Source of the DNA: Hirudinaria manillensis
Lineage: Eukaryota; Annelida; Clitellata; Hirudinida; Hirudinidae
Direction: 5' to 3'
NCBI GenBank assembly: GCA_034509925.1
Contig: CM067530.1
Span: 4,666,501 to 4,730,500 of the forward strand
Length of the DNA: 64,000 nt
Under the pieces are notes generated by a model. It had not been told where the DNA came from and made no database searches. It saw only the letters and a list, made by a program, of their open reading frames with translations. The position numbers and the translations under genes were made by a program. Below are positions 12,030-24,500 of the stretch, piece after piece. Each line of letters opens with the position of its first letter. Positions within the stretch are counted from its first letter, which is position 1.

Positions 12030-12949
12030 AGCGATGGGAAAATTACTGAAAGAAATTTCTTATAACAAAATTTTTACATTCACTATTTTTCAGTTTTTGC
12101 ATTAGCAGCAATAGATACTTGGAACCATATTTTTTGCATTTCTTCTGACTTGTTAAATCATGGAACTTTTGAACAGGCCGAACATCATTCTCATGGCGTT
12201 TATTTACAATATATTTTTTTGTTTTTAAAATTGAGCTAAAACTTATTTAAAATAATTAATATGAATGTTTAATTTGATTGGTTTGACCAAAATTGTTAGT
12301 TACCAACTGGAATGACTTGCTTTCTTTGTTATTTAGGGTTTTTGATTTTTTTAAATAATTTCAGACATCGAAGGCCATCCATTTAAAAATTGATAAGCCT
12401 CCAAGCGCTTATGACGATATTCAATTATAAATATATTTGATTTTGTTAAAGATTGTTTGAAGATCTACATAAACATCGCTCTTTGAGGTAAAAGTAAGAG
12501 TATACAAGAGTATTGTCGACATCCAAAATATTTGAAACCATCTTCCATTAAAACCTAGGTTCTTGATATTTGAAATAGCGTGGATACTCGGGGATATCTG
12601 AGTAAGCGCCAACAAGCATTAATCCATATCAATCCAATAACATTTTAAACTGACTAACCACTAAGGGATGGGGTGTTTGCGTTAAAATTTAACCTCGGGA
12701 AACCGTAACTAAGAATGAGATTTGGTTTGTTAAAGGTATCAAGTTAATGTAACTGAGTTTAAGTTTATTGTTGATTATGCTGCTTTGTCCGTCTGTTCTG
12801 AGGCCTCTGCTTTTAATTATTACATTACAAGACAATACTGAATAGTACTCTAGTAATTATACAATCAATATAAACACCGATTTGTAGATGTTCAAAGACT
12901 GCCGAATCGATACTATAAAGCGCCATCTAAAGCTCAGGAAGCTGGCTCA
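12030..12949. other. 3' flank of the K2P gene
   Basis: AT-rich, with no supported gene. The K2P 3' UTR should lie at the left edge, but no clear poly(A) signal was picked out. Near 12665 the short motif AAGGGATGGGGTGTT resembles AAGGGATGGGGCGTC near 723, so both may belong to one dispersed repeat. Confidence 0.35.
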
Positions 12950-13345
12950 TCTTAGAGTGGTTCTAGACAACATGTCTAGCCAATCGCACGCTTTCATCAT
13001 ACCGGGCATACGAATCCACCGCTCTCCCTGTTTCTCACTGCACTGTTGAACGTGATGCAATGGCGTTTCTTGAAATTGTCCTGCCAACTGTTGCTCACAT
13101 TGAGGTCCGTGATATGCATCAACTCAACCAGTTTCATCTCCTTCTGCCGACAGATTCTGTCCTCTTGCTTGCTTCAGCCACATGAGCATTCCCAAATCGA
13201 GTTTTTGGTAGTGAGCCTGCGTCAGCTTTCTGTGCTTCATTGAACCACATCTATGATTGCATTCTGTGCTGAGAAGGCCGTTAAGGGTTGGGAGTAGCAT
13301 AGTACATTTGTATTGAATTTTGTAGGGACCTAGCAAATGTGGCAT
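12950..13345 (-). mobile_element. Tigger/CENP-B-like fragment, minus strand
   Basis: On the minus strand it reads KHRKLTQAHYQKLDLGMLMWLKQARGQNLS, then after an interruption QCEQQLAGQFQETP and a DWLDMLSRTTLR block. These are the same DNA-binding-region segments found at 2950-3260, 5048-5345 and 5480-5740. There is no catalytic domain. It is dead and partial. Confidence 0.6.
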
Positions 13346-14344
13346 AATAGATGTGACTGTAAACTATTATTTCTTATCAACGACCAAGTGATTCAAATTA
13401 CGACTGTAAAGAACAAAATTTGACTTAACAAATTATGACTGTAAAGTACAAAATACAGCAATTTGTAGCCTGAAGGATGGATTGATATCATCGATCAGTT
13501 GACAACTCTATGGACGATATAAGATATCGGATACAAAGCAGATTTGTCTTTGGAATATTGTGATAGGTAATTTCTATGTTCATTAATGTCCCTTTGAATT
13601 ACCTCAAAGTAAACAGTTAATTTGAACAGAAGCTTCATGTGTCCAGTTGCTTCACTTTGGGACTGGTCGAATCTTGGTAATCCATGTTTACTTCTAAAAT
13701 ATCGAAACCTGGTTTCGGCCACTGAAGCTCGAATATTTTCTCTCATTTCTCATTAAATGGTTTCACTTTTCAGGCTAATTGTTTTCTCTCGTTAATCATT
13801 GAATTTATCATCTTTTATTGCAAACGAATATTGATTATCGCACTGCGGCATTTAAAGACAAGAATGAAAAAATTAAGCTTTCTTGGAGGTTATTTTATTT
13901 TCTACTACGTTCTAGAAATAGTTCTGAGGTTGATAATGATAATGATGACTTTCTCATTTACAATTTGCTATTTAAAGTTGGACGACATTCAACAAACTGT
14001 AATGTACATTTAAACAAACTCCATGACTGAATAGGACGAAAGTTTTTTATTCGATGTCTTTCTGAACGTTTTTATTATTAATTCGATCATTGTTATCCAT
14101 ATTCCAACATCTGAAAAGAATAAAATTTATTGTTGCAAATGGTAAACTTCAAACTAATAAGTCAAGTAAAGTTAATGTAACCTATAAGGTGGATGGAAAA
14201 TTAAGTAATCTTAATCTGTTCGCTTCCTCGCCGTATTTCGCTAAATGGTTTCTGTGTACCATTTTCATTTCAGTCTTTGATGGTATGATGATATGCACCT
14301 ATAGATTATTTTCTTCCCATTTTCGAAAAGGGAGTGGTATATAA
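13346..14344. other. no recognised gene
   Basis: The open frames here (for example minus-strand 13746-13495 and plus-strand 13818-14030) have no motif I recognise and no splice-supported extension. TTATGACTGTAAAG recurs around 13385-13445 as short near-copies. Confidence 0.35.
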
Positions 14345-14800
14345 AAAGGCATGAAAGGATATCGGACAGTCCTCTTCAAGGTTGGCGCAAGGGGCAGCTT
14401 TTCTAATCAAGATTGTCAAGACGGAAAGAGAACAAATACTGTGTTGTCTGGCACACATTTAGAGCCAGAATAAGTCTTAAGAGACCGCTACAGGAAAGTC
14501 GGAGAAAGCTGTCGATCTCTGGTATGAATAATCATTGGCCGAGATATATGATATTGTCGGAAGAAATGATCCGACCGCGGACTCGCAACCCAAAAAAACA
14601 ACCGAATCTTTCAGTATGCTCCAGCTGGCGATACAGAGAAAGTATATTTGCATAGATTAAGCACAAGGTTTGAAGAAACCATCGAGAGATTCCGATAGTG
14701 TCCGCCCTCCGAAAACGATTCAATGGCCAAACTTTTGAAGTCGGTGGAAACTCCTTCGAGGAGCTCCTCCAAGGCGGAGTAATAAGAAACCATGAGCAAT
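14345..14800 (+). mobile_element. 3' end of an R2-like non-LTR element
   Basis: KGYRTVLFKVGARGSF matches [17 protein letters not shown] of the minus-strand copy at 58440-60592. The segment around 14695-14790 is the reverse complement of the 3'-terminal stretch of that copy (near 58460-58560: TTATTACTCCGCC, GAATCTCC, GGGGGCGGA). It is therefore a 5'-truncated, decayed 3' end of the same family on the plus strand. Confidence 0.65.
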
Positions 14801-16204
14801 TAGCTCAAGTAGTTCTATTCTGATCGAAGGAAGCAGATCAATTGGCTGAAGCATTACAGTGAGAAACATCGAGAGTCGTTTTGTAATGGAATTACGGTTG
14901 AAAAATGTAAAAAATTCATTTATTTTCAACAAGGCTGATCTGATTTTTAATTTTTTTGACAAAATGTTGATTTTTCAATACTGAAGTATTATGTTAGTAA
15001 ATATTATAACAATATTTTCTTTCCGAAAATATGAATATTGTTGGATCCCTGGATCAATTATATTGCTAATTAATTTAATAATTAATTAATGATCAGGATC
15101 TATTCAGAGTTGTGTACCTCAACAAATAGAGTAATCTAGAAAAGGGTGCGAGAGTAAGAGAAACACCAGATAATTAGTTTGAGGACTACAATATGATAAA
15201 TATTCGCTTAAATCTTGATCAATCCCTTTTAAAATACCTAAATTATATTTCATAAGTATGCATGCCTTCTTTATTTGAACTACTTTTACGAAATGTAGAA
15301 TAATATGGATATTTTTCAAACATTTGTTTCCCCTTATATTAAATTTCGAATTTTCTTTTCTTTCAGAATTAATCTTACATTATTTATTAAATTAATATTT
15401 TAAAAATTATAATTAGAAGCTAATGTTTGTTTTTAGTTTTACCTTCCTAAAAAACATTGCTTCTTCTGAAAACTTCCATCGGTATCACAAGATGGGGAAA
15501 ACTCATATTTCCCGGCAAATAGTTTCTGTAACCAACAGTTCAACAACCATTTTCGTATTGGTGCTTTAAGAAGAATAGTTATGAATGAACTTTTTTTTCT
15601 AAATGACTAAGAATTTTTAAAAACTATTCTCAAGACTAGCATTTTTTATTCTGATTGTCTTGTAAAATTCATCAATTTCGAAAGTTATTAAAATATTAAA
15701 ATTCATTGCGTTATTCTTTTGTTTGTTTTATTTAAAGAAATATCCCAGAACATTCGCCTAACCAGCAAGTCCTCAACTAACATTTAAAGGCATTCCAAGA
15801 CCATAATGTCAGTACTCCATTAACATTATAAGATTTGTGTTGATAAGAACTTATTTAACTTTATTATCATTCGGTGGAGTCAATTAGCTATCTCAAATAA
15901 ACAATCGGACAACCGGGGAAAAATCATTCGTTTTTTTTTTAAACAACAGCTAACAATGGAAAACCCATAATAATTGCTATTGAACTATATAAGGCACCAG
16001 CGCTGGCTGATCATGTTTGAGGAAATGGTATTGGTAGGATTTATGGTAGTCTGTTTTCATGGATTTGAAAGTTGAAACTTCGTGGTTCAAAGACCACCTA
16101 ATTTCCTGATAATCTGGAGTAATCTGGAGAAATATCATTCCTTGATCGTGTTGGGCTCTATTTTACATCCGTTGAGGAATAACAGTTACCAAAACAGTCT
16201 GCTT
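14801..16204. other. AT-rich stretch with a MITE-like scrap
   Basis: No gene seen. At about 15041-15110 lies GTTGGATCCCTGGATC followed by an ATTAATTAATTTAAT run. This is an inverted relative of the block at 25580-25697 (and its duplicate near 32040-32166), pointing to a small dispersed non-autonomous element. Confidence 0.4.
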
Positions 16205-16270
16205 ATTTAGAAACTAGTGGTGCCCAGCCACGCGTTGCTGTGGCTCAATCTGATTAATTTTGTAAGAAAG
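16205..16270 (+). repeat. left part of an interspersed repeat split by gypsy
   Basis: AAACTAGTGGTGCCCAGCCA, then a CGCGTTGC-TGTGGCTC segment: the kind of start seen in many invertebrate RTE-type LINE/SINE repeats. Its continuation follows the gypsy at 20046, after the target duplication GAAAG. The family name is inferred from style only. Confidence 0.5.
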
Positions 16271-16454
16271 TGTTGTGGTGGTGCACCAATAGGAACGAGG
16301 CGCGGCAATCCTATTGTGTAAGGCCACTATAAATAGCCTTGTGGCTATTCCGCTTTCGCTCTTGGTCTCTCGATGTCGTAATAGTGTGATTAGTGAATAA
16401 AGCTACTTAAACGTTTGTCTTAGACTAGTTATCCTTCGATTGAACGATATAACA
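16271..16454 (+). repeat. left LTR of the gypsy element
   Basis: 184 bp, TGTTGTGGTGGTGC to GATATAACA, with a TATAAATAGCC promoter-like motif near 16329 and TGAATAAAG near 16395. About 99% identical to 19862-20045. Confidence 0.95.
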
Positions 16455-19400
16455 TATTTGGCGACGAGGATGGGATCGGAGGATAAACTCGTTTCGTTGA
16501 TGACGATGTTCCTTGAAGAAAATTGCCGCCGCGATGAAGAAAATCGTCTCCGAAACGAAGAGTCTAGAAAGAGAGACGACGAGTTCCGAATGTCATACAA
16601 GCAGTGCAGAGAAACAGCAGAAAGAAGAAGCCTCGACCAGCGTTCCCTAGCAAAGAACCTGTCCGACCTTCAACTGCACGGAAATGTTTCATCTGTGACG
16701 AGACGACTCATCTGGCGAAGAGTTGTCCGAAGAAGATGAGAGTGAAGAAGATTGAGAACAACCAGAGGAAAGGAAACAGAAAATTTGCCGAAATTGATTT
16801 TGGTGGCACCAAGATTGAAATGCAGCTGGACTCCGGAGCTGATGTTACCATCATCAACTTCGACACTTGGGAGAAGATTGGAGCTCCAGAACTGGACAAA
16901 TCTTCAGTGACTTTGTCAGCTGCAAACGGCACCCCAATTGAAATTCTTGGTTGTTTTGATGTGCAATTTCGCTGCTAGGATACTCCGGCCATGGTCGCTG
17001 CTTCGTGGCCAAGGAAGTGGATCAACTTTTGGGCATCGAGTGGTTGGACCAGTTACCACCATTTACTGAAGCCTTCAATACCATCTGTTGTCAAGTGGAA
17101 CGCAGACCAATTGAAGTAGGGGATCTGACAAAGCAACTGTTGGATGAACACCCTGATGTCTTCAAGGAGGAACTGGGCCGATGCACCAAAAAGAAGGCAG
17201 AATTCAAGGTGAAGGAAGGAAGTTGCCCAATCTTCTGCAGGCCAAGTAAGATTCCCTTCGCTGTGGAGAAAGCCGTGGATGATGAATTGGATCGTCTCGT
17301 GCAAGCAGGAGTCTTGAAGAAAGTAGATTACAGTCATTGGGCTGCACCGATAGTTATCGTGCACAAGAAGAATGGAACTGTAAGAATCTGTGCCGACTTC
17401 AAGACAGGCCTGAATGATGCACTCGAGACACATAGACACCCACTGCCGACCCCAGAAGAAATCTTCTCGCACCTGAACCAGGGCGCATGGTTCACTCAAA
17501 TTGACTTGGCAGATGCATATCTGCAGATGGAAGTCAATGAAGACTCAAAGGAGCTGGTAACGATCAACACACACAGGGGACCAGAGACTACCCTTTGGAG
17601 TCAAGTGCGCACCAGGCATTTTTCAAGAGGCCATGGACTGCATGCTCGCAGGATTGAAAGGTTGTGCAGCTTACCTTGATGACATCATCGTAACGGGTAC
17701 AACACTGGAGGAGCACAATCAGAATGTCCATGCTCTTTTCAAGAGGATCGCAGAATGTGGATTCCGTGTTCGAATGGAGAAGTGTTCGTTCGCGAAGAAA
17801 GAGATCAAATTCCTGGGAAATCTGATCTGCAAGGATGGACGTCGACCAGACCCAGAGAAAATTCATGCGATTGCCAAAATGCCACCGCCCAAGGACAAGA
17901 AGCAGTTAAAATCCTTCATGGGCATGATAAGTTTCTACTCTTCTTTTGTTCCAGAGATGCGATCCATGAGATGATCTGGAGAAGAAAGAAAAATATTTGT
18001 GGACTGATGAGCATCAGGTGGTTTTTGACAAACTGAAGAAGGTGCTACAGTCAGATCTGCTTGTCACACATTTCAGACCTAAAATCGACATCGTGGTTGC
18101 TGCTGATGCATGTGAGTATGGATTGGGTGCTGTGATCTCACACCGATTTCCGAACGGCACGGAAAAGGCCATAGCACATGCTGGGAGAAGCCTGACAACA
18201 GCAGAACAAAACTACGGGCAGATAGAAAAAGAAGCTGGTTTTCGGTGTTAGGAAATATCATCGATACCTGTATGGACGACGCTTCTTGCTGTTGACGGAC
18301 CACAAACCCCTGCTGTCAATCTTTGGATCGAAGACAGGAGTTTCCGCTCATTCAGCGAATCGGTTGCAAAGATGGGAGCTTGCTTTACTCAGTTACGACT
18401 TCCAAATTGAGTACAGAAAGACGAGCCACTTTGGACAAGCCGATGCATTATCCCGACTCATTGCTTCGAAGTTGCCTGAACCTGAGGATGTCATCATCGC
18501 GAAGATTGAAAAGGACATCAAAGCACTTCGTGGTGAGGTGATTCGCCAATTACCAGTCACACTGATGGACATTCAGAAGATGACTGAAAACGACGAGCTG
18601 CAGATGGTTGTGGAAGCTGTGAATTCAGGGAGATGGCCAGACTTCCGAACTGGATCACTGATGCATGCGTTCCACAGTCGTGCTAGAGACCTTTCTGTGC
18701 ATGAAGGAGTAGTTTTTCTTGGAATGAGAGCTGTTGTTCCAACCGCACTCCGGAAGCGTATTCTGAAAATGCTTCACGAAGGTCACCCAGGATGCACACG
18801 GATGAAACTGATAGCTCGAAGGCATGTGTATTGGCAGGGCATGGACAGGGATATCGAAGAACAGGTGAAGAGTTGCAACGCTTGTCAGGACGCTGCAAAG
18901 ATGTCTGTGAGGAATGAACCGTCACCATGGCCAACACCAAACTGTGCATGGGAGAGGATCCACGTAGACTTCGCCGGACCCCTCATCGTCGTGGATGCCA
19001 TCTCAAAGTGGCATGAGGTTGTCCAGATGTCATCGACAACAGCCACTGGTACAGTTAGAGAGTTAACTAGGATGTTCGCACACCATGGATTTCCTAGAAC
19101 ACTCGTGTCAGACAATGAGACGCAGTTCGCATCTCAAGAGTTCCAGCAGTTCTGTGAACAACATGGTATCAAACATATCCGTTCTCCACCTTACCATCCG
19201 CAAAGCAATGGCCAGGCAGAACGTTTCGTGGACACCTTCAAGAGGACTTTCCAGAAGTTGAGAGGGGAGGGAGCCACACAAGATGTGATCCAGAAGTTCC
19301 TATGGACTTACAGATCTACACCGTTTATCTTCTCCAGGTCAGTAGACACCTGCAGAAAACTGCATTGGACGAACATTGATGACGCCGATAAGTGACCTCC

Positions 19401-19861
19401 GGTTACAGGGTCACATACAGAAAGAAGCGGTGAAGGTGAAAGTGCAAGAGAAGCACAGGGCTCACCGCAGGGACTTTGCTGAAGGTGACACAGTCTACAT
19501 GAGGACATACGAAGATCCTAGACGTCGATGGACTCCAGGAGTGGTTGTCAGGAGACTGGGATCAGTGCTCTACGAGGTGAGGTCCAACAATAAGATTGTC
19601 AGACGGCATGCCAATCAGATGAGGCCCAGAGCCCTCAACGTGATGTTAGAAACCTTCAGTCTGCCTTTGCTGCCCCTCATCAACCCAGTGAGGGAACCGA
19701 AAGATAACAGTCCCGTTGCTGAAGAGACTATCACAGGACATGAGGAAAATGCTCTTGTTGGGCTGGAGCATATTCCAAGGCAACAGCGAAAACGCCGACC
19801 ACCCAGACGACTGGAGATGGACACTCGAAGGAAGAAGTATCAGTTTTGTTAGGGGGGGAGG

Positions 19862-20045
19862 TGTTGTGGTGGTGCACCAATAGGAGCGAGGCGCGGCAAT
19901 CCTATTGTGTAAGGCCACTATAAATAGCCTTGTGGCTATTCCGCTTTCGCTCTTGGTCTCTCGATGTCGTAATAGTGTGATTAGTGAATAGAGCTACTTA
20001 AACGTTTGTCTTAGACTAGTTATCCTTCGATTGAACGATATAACA
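19862..20045 (+). repeat. right LTR of the gypsy element
   Basis: 184 bp. It follows the purine-rich AGGGGGGGAGG tract and ends TATAACA before GAAAG. Confidence 0.95.
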
Positions 20046-20365
20046 GAAAGAAATTTTCAAATATGTTTATTTTTTTACAATTTCACAATGCTTGAGGGTT
20101 ACGATAGTTTAAGCTTTTTAATGTCTCGCTAAAGTTTATTTATATAGATTAGGCAGTGACGTTTTCGTCCATGGCAAGATGGCATGATTTGCGCTTTTTA
20201 AGCGTATTTTTATGATGTAGTTGTGGCATATATATATGAAACCTATATACAAACACTCTCCTGATCAAGTACTATGTTGTGTCAAAATTTAAAAGCAATT
20301 GGGTAAGTGTCTCAGAGAACATTTGCACGTTACAAACACACATTGCATTTTTATTTATATAGATA
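20046..20365 (+). repeat. right part of the interspersed repeat split by gypsy
   Basis: Continues the repeat at 16205-16270. It contains AAAAGCAATTGGGTAAGTG and ends TTTATTTATATAGAT, a tail style common to RTE-type non-LTR elements in invertebrates. No coding part is left. Confidence 0.5.
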
Positions 20366-20519
20366 ACGTAAATACAAAATTTGATCGGGTGGCAACAATT
20401 GTTATTACTAATAAATTAGTTTTTATTTAGTTATTTTAGTTTAGTTTATTAGTTATTCAATGATTATTACTTTTGTAAGATTTGGTGAAATTTTGAATTT
20501 GTAACATATTGTAACAAAT

Positions 20520-20843
20520 TCATACAAATTTACCCATATTTAGTCCTTGGTTTCTTTTATAGATATTTATTTTATTTCTGGTGTTGAAAACCCTGGTCGT
20601 CCTAGATAAAATATTATGCTTCACAAAATTAAAATCAAGTAAACTGTTTCTTCCTCTTTGTAGCATATCGCTTCTTGATTTTAAAAAAATTTCTCTACTC
20701 TTCAGTAAACGATCAATTTCAACTTGAGTAAAATACTCATCCTGGGGATAGAAATCTTCCCATGGTAGTCTTTGTTTACTCTTTGATACGTAAACTAAAT
20801 GAAATCCAATTATAAAGTAAAAGGTTAATATTATTGATTGCAT
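20520..20843 (-). CDS. hypothetical small secreted protein
   Basis: A 107-residue open frame on the minus strand. It begins MQSIILTFYFIIGFHLVYVS, a good signal-peptide shape, followed by a hydrophilic, basic and aromatic-rich chain (LPWEDFYPQDEYF, DRLLKSREIFLKSR) with no cysteine and no transmembrane segment. I recognise no family. The start is the methionine that gives the signal peptide; the frame stays open upstream to 20912, so it could instead be a terminal exon. It lies about 0.7 kb downstream of, and on the same strand as, the membrane-protein gene at 21563-24713. It could be a chance frame in AT-rich DNA. Confidence 0.4.
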   Translation of the reverse strand: MQSIILTFYFIIGFHLVYVSKSKQRLPWEDFYPQDEYFTQVEIDRLLKSREIFLKSRSDMLQRGRNSLLDFNFVKHNILSRTTRVFNTRNKINIYKRNQGLNMGKFV

Positions 20844-21562
20844 TTCAATGCAATGAATGACTTCGGAAAATCGAAATGTGTATGAAATATTTAATGAAGG
20901 TTTCGACAACACATTATTACGTATTTGCTAGATACTTCTAGATACTTTCGATTTGTATTAACAATTAATTTAGTTATATGGTTTTGACATATAATATAAG
21001 TTATGTGGTTCACACACATTATCTCATATTTGTGAACAATATTTCTTATTTTTTATGTTATTGGGTAGCTCAAGAATTTCTTTGGAAGCTGAACTTTGGA
21101 AAAGGATATGATGGGCGGCTCGAAATCCCATGAAATTCTGAATTAATTGGCTAAAATATTCGAAAACAAATTTTATGAATACCCAGATACTACATAACAA
21201 AGTAAAATTTGTATCCCATGGTTTGTAATGATGCAAGCCATTTTTTTAAAGTCCTGTCTCTCAAGACAACAATCACAATATTAATGTAATCCTTCATAAA
21301 ATTTAATTGAGTAGTACACTGACACGCCGAGAATCGCATATCTATGGAGACGGATGAGCGGATACCAAGTTTTGGAAATCAAATGTTTATCAAGATATCG
21401 GTAAATGTAGACAAATTGTTCGTCTTAATTGTAGAATCAATTTATTTGAAATGTAATTAAAATGAACTCATACTGAAATTGCGAAAAACATCTTGGATAA
21501 AATGAACAACGCTCTTTTGAAAGAAAGAAAACTCTTGATTCCGCGATTATATTTTGATGGTT
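20844..21562. other. AT-rich stretch downstream of the membrane-protein gene
   Basis: No supported gene. It would contain the 3' UTR of the gene ending at 21563, but no poly(A) signal was assigned. Confidence 0.35.
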
Positions 21563-24500
21563 CTAAGCGTTTGAAGACGCTCTAAAGTTGGTGATTCCAC
21601 TATGTCCGCTTCTCGTGCCAAGAACGTCTGCATTGGCTTCCACAAGTTTCTTCTTAGGAAGCCATCCAGCTTTTGGATTGTGACATTTTGGCCAGAAGAA
21701 AAATCCAGCAAGGATGATTATAATTCCAATGCATACAATAACCACGACAGCGGTTATGGCCTCGGGAGAAATTGGGTTTAAAAGTAAAGGGAGTTGGCTG
21801 GACACTAAAATATTACGTACAAATTTAAATAATTTGTAATGATATAGCAACAATTTTAGAAGTACCAATTTCGTTGCACGAGTTGGAGAAAGAAACCATG
21901 TCATATATAATTTCAGGTAAAACCCAATTGCCTGACATATTATGACAGCTCAGGCTACTATTTAGTCTGCGTAAACATTAAATAATATTTAAACGAGATT
22001 ATTACTATGCAAAATAAATCAAACCTGCAAAATATTTGTGCGGTCTGTTGTAACGTTTCGGAAAAAGATTCACATGTCAAGATCTTTGTAACTACAAACA
22101 CATATTGTTGCAAAGAAGATTAGATAACTTTCAAATTTGTTAAGTAAAGTTAAGTTTAGAATCTGAATAAAAGAAGTTAATTGGATCGTAAAGATATTTC
22201 TTTCTAGGACTTTCTTGGAGTTCATCTTATAACTTCTCAACAAACTTACCTTATTTAGCTTTTATTTTAGATTATTAACATAATTAGGAACTAATACGAT
22301 TCATTACGTTCATATAATTATAATTGGTTCCTGTAACTTCTTATTCAAAAAGTCGTAGTTCCAAGAGAAACCTATCACCAAGCACTATTTTTGAATGTTT
22401 TTTATAAAAAAACGTGGGATTATGATTATTTTTTAACTTATTTTCACCCATACTGCAAATAACGTTTTGTATTTTGATTTCATCAGATTTTTGATTTTAT
22501 ATAATACATATTTGTATAAAACATAAAATCGAATAATACATATTTGTATTATAATATGTATTATTTTATATATATCATTTATATATAAATCATTTATATT
22601 TTATATATAAAATCAAATAATACATATTTTATACAAATATTTTTGGTACCTCTTTTTACCTGGTTTATTTGGGGATGGATTATACAATCATTGTTTATTG
22701 AAAACACGAGGTAATACAGTTAAATATTTTTTGCGGTAGTATAATCCATCCCCAAATAAACCAGGTAAAAAGAGGTACCAAATGTATAATATCTGCTTCT
22801 ATTAAAAGTGATTGCGTAGATGTACAGAACACAGGTTTTTCACAGCACAATTTTGTAAATTCAGTTAAAAATGACAGGGAATAGAATTGAAATTCATACT
22901 AATAAATTATAAACTTTATCAGAATTTAATGATGGAAAGAGGAATGTCATGTCATAATTCACAGAAAAATGAAAGCGATTTGCAACTGTTCCATTGAGAA
23001 AGAAAATGAAATGGTGTTAAAATTTAGTTTAACAACTTAATAAAAGAAAGGTTATTTGCAATACTAGCAATTTTAAAGGCAGAAACGATTGTTAAGCGGT
23101 TTAAATTACGAAAAACGTATTGCCTCAAGGCGAATTATTATTTTTAGTTGGTGATTGATTGGCCTCCCTCTGAAACTCTGAAATGTTCCGTATGTCACGT
23201 TTCTATAAGAAACTGACAGGACGCTCAAATGAAGAATATTATCAAATCCTTGATCCTTTACTGACTAATAATGTTTATATTATTTTTGATAGAGAGATTT
23301 GTTAGATTTTTCGTAAAGGATAGACCAATGAAAAATTCAAATTTGTGTAATTTAAAGTAAATGATAGTTTATAAATAAATGTTAAATTTTAATTGAAACA
23401 TTTTATTTTATGAAAAGTTTTAATTTATTCTTTATAAGCAAATTTAGAAATTCTTGAATGGTATGGTCATGTTCGTGCTTTATATGAAATTATAGAAAAT
23501 GTGTGTTATAAATGTAAATGTTATTCTTGTAAAAATACACAATATTCAATTACCTGCTAAACCACGGTCAGTGCAGAAGATTGTATAGCTTGAATTTTCC
23601 AAAAAGTATTTTGCACGAGAACAAGTGACTTCTTTCATGAGTAATTTATCGAAGCAAGTTTGGTTTGAAAGCATGCTTTTGAGGACAATGTCAATATAAT
23701 TATATTGGCTTATAATAATTCATCAAAAAATTAGAATTTTAATGTAAGCATTGTTAATCAATAATAATTGAAAGCAACGAAATTTTATATAAATCTTTTT
23801 ATATATGTAAATTTGATAATCAAATACCAAATTTTAAAAAAATTTTGACTATGGTTTAAACTTTCGAATTTGGCCATATTTTTTAGATATTTAAGAATAT
23901 TTTACAAATTCTATGATTATAATCTAAATGCTGCTACAAAAGTTTGGGTTATGTAATATTTTTAAATCTGCAAACCAAGTAGTTTTCTTCAAAACATCTT
24001 CTAATGGTAAAGAAATTTCACCATCCCATCCAAAAAACATTCTAAATTCTGATAAGCATTCTTTCACCGTTTCATTCACCTTGTGGCAATCTGAAACTTT
24101 AAGAAACTGAATGTACTATTAACCAATATTGAATTGTGTTATCGCCACTAGACGTTGCAATCTTACACAGTTAAAAAAGATTTGTAATCATAGAGAATCG
24201 GTTTTAAAAGTTAGTTTATCATTTCTAATCAAATTATGATTTCTTTAAAATAATCACACTGACCAGAGATTCAAAATCAACCACACTCCAAAGCTTAACC
24301 GTTCTTATGAAAATTGTGCGTTGTTCAGAATATGAAACACAACAGGCATATTTATCACGGGGATCAATATTGATTCATCAAATTTATTTTCTGTAAGCAT
24401 ATTCTCAAAATATGCCCTTTTGAAGGGGTCTTTTCCTCTTAACCTCCCAATAATAAATAGGATTTGTGATCCCGAAGGATAAAATCAGATTTTATTCAAT

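Larger units (their letters stand above)
16271..20045 (+). mobile_element. full-length young Ty3/gypsy element
   Basis: Fossil LTR retrotransposon, 3775 bp, bounded by 184-bp LTRs (16271-16454, 19862-20045) differing at about two positions. The target duplication GAAAG is perfect at 16266-16270 and 20046-20050. Order: primer-site candidate TTGGCGACGAGG, short gag-like part from about 16470, zinc knuckle (CFICDETTHLAKSC), protease with LDSGADVTII (about 16790-16975), reverse transcriptase (about 17200-17960), RNase H (about 18000-18460), integrase with zinc finger and DDE domain (about 18740-19390), C-terminal tail to about 19850, purine tract, LTR. It looks like the K02A2.6-type gypsy group of invertebrates. 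It is shorter than a usual gypsy and has several breaks, but its LTRs show recent insertion. Confidence 0.93.

Noticed and set aside
24264-24400. Longer second exon of the membrane-protein gene including YACCVSYSEQ
   Set aside because: The frame looks protein-like, but no AG acceptor exists upstream before a stop; the 40-nt exon fits phase on both sides.
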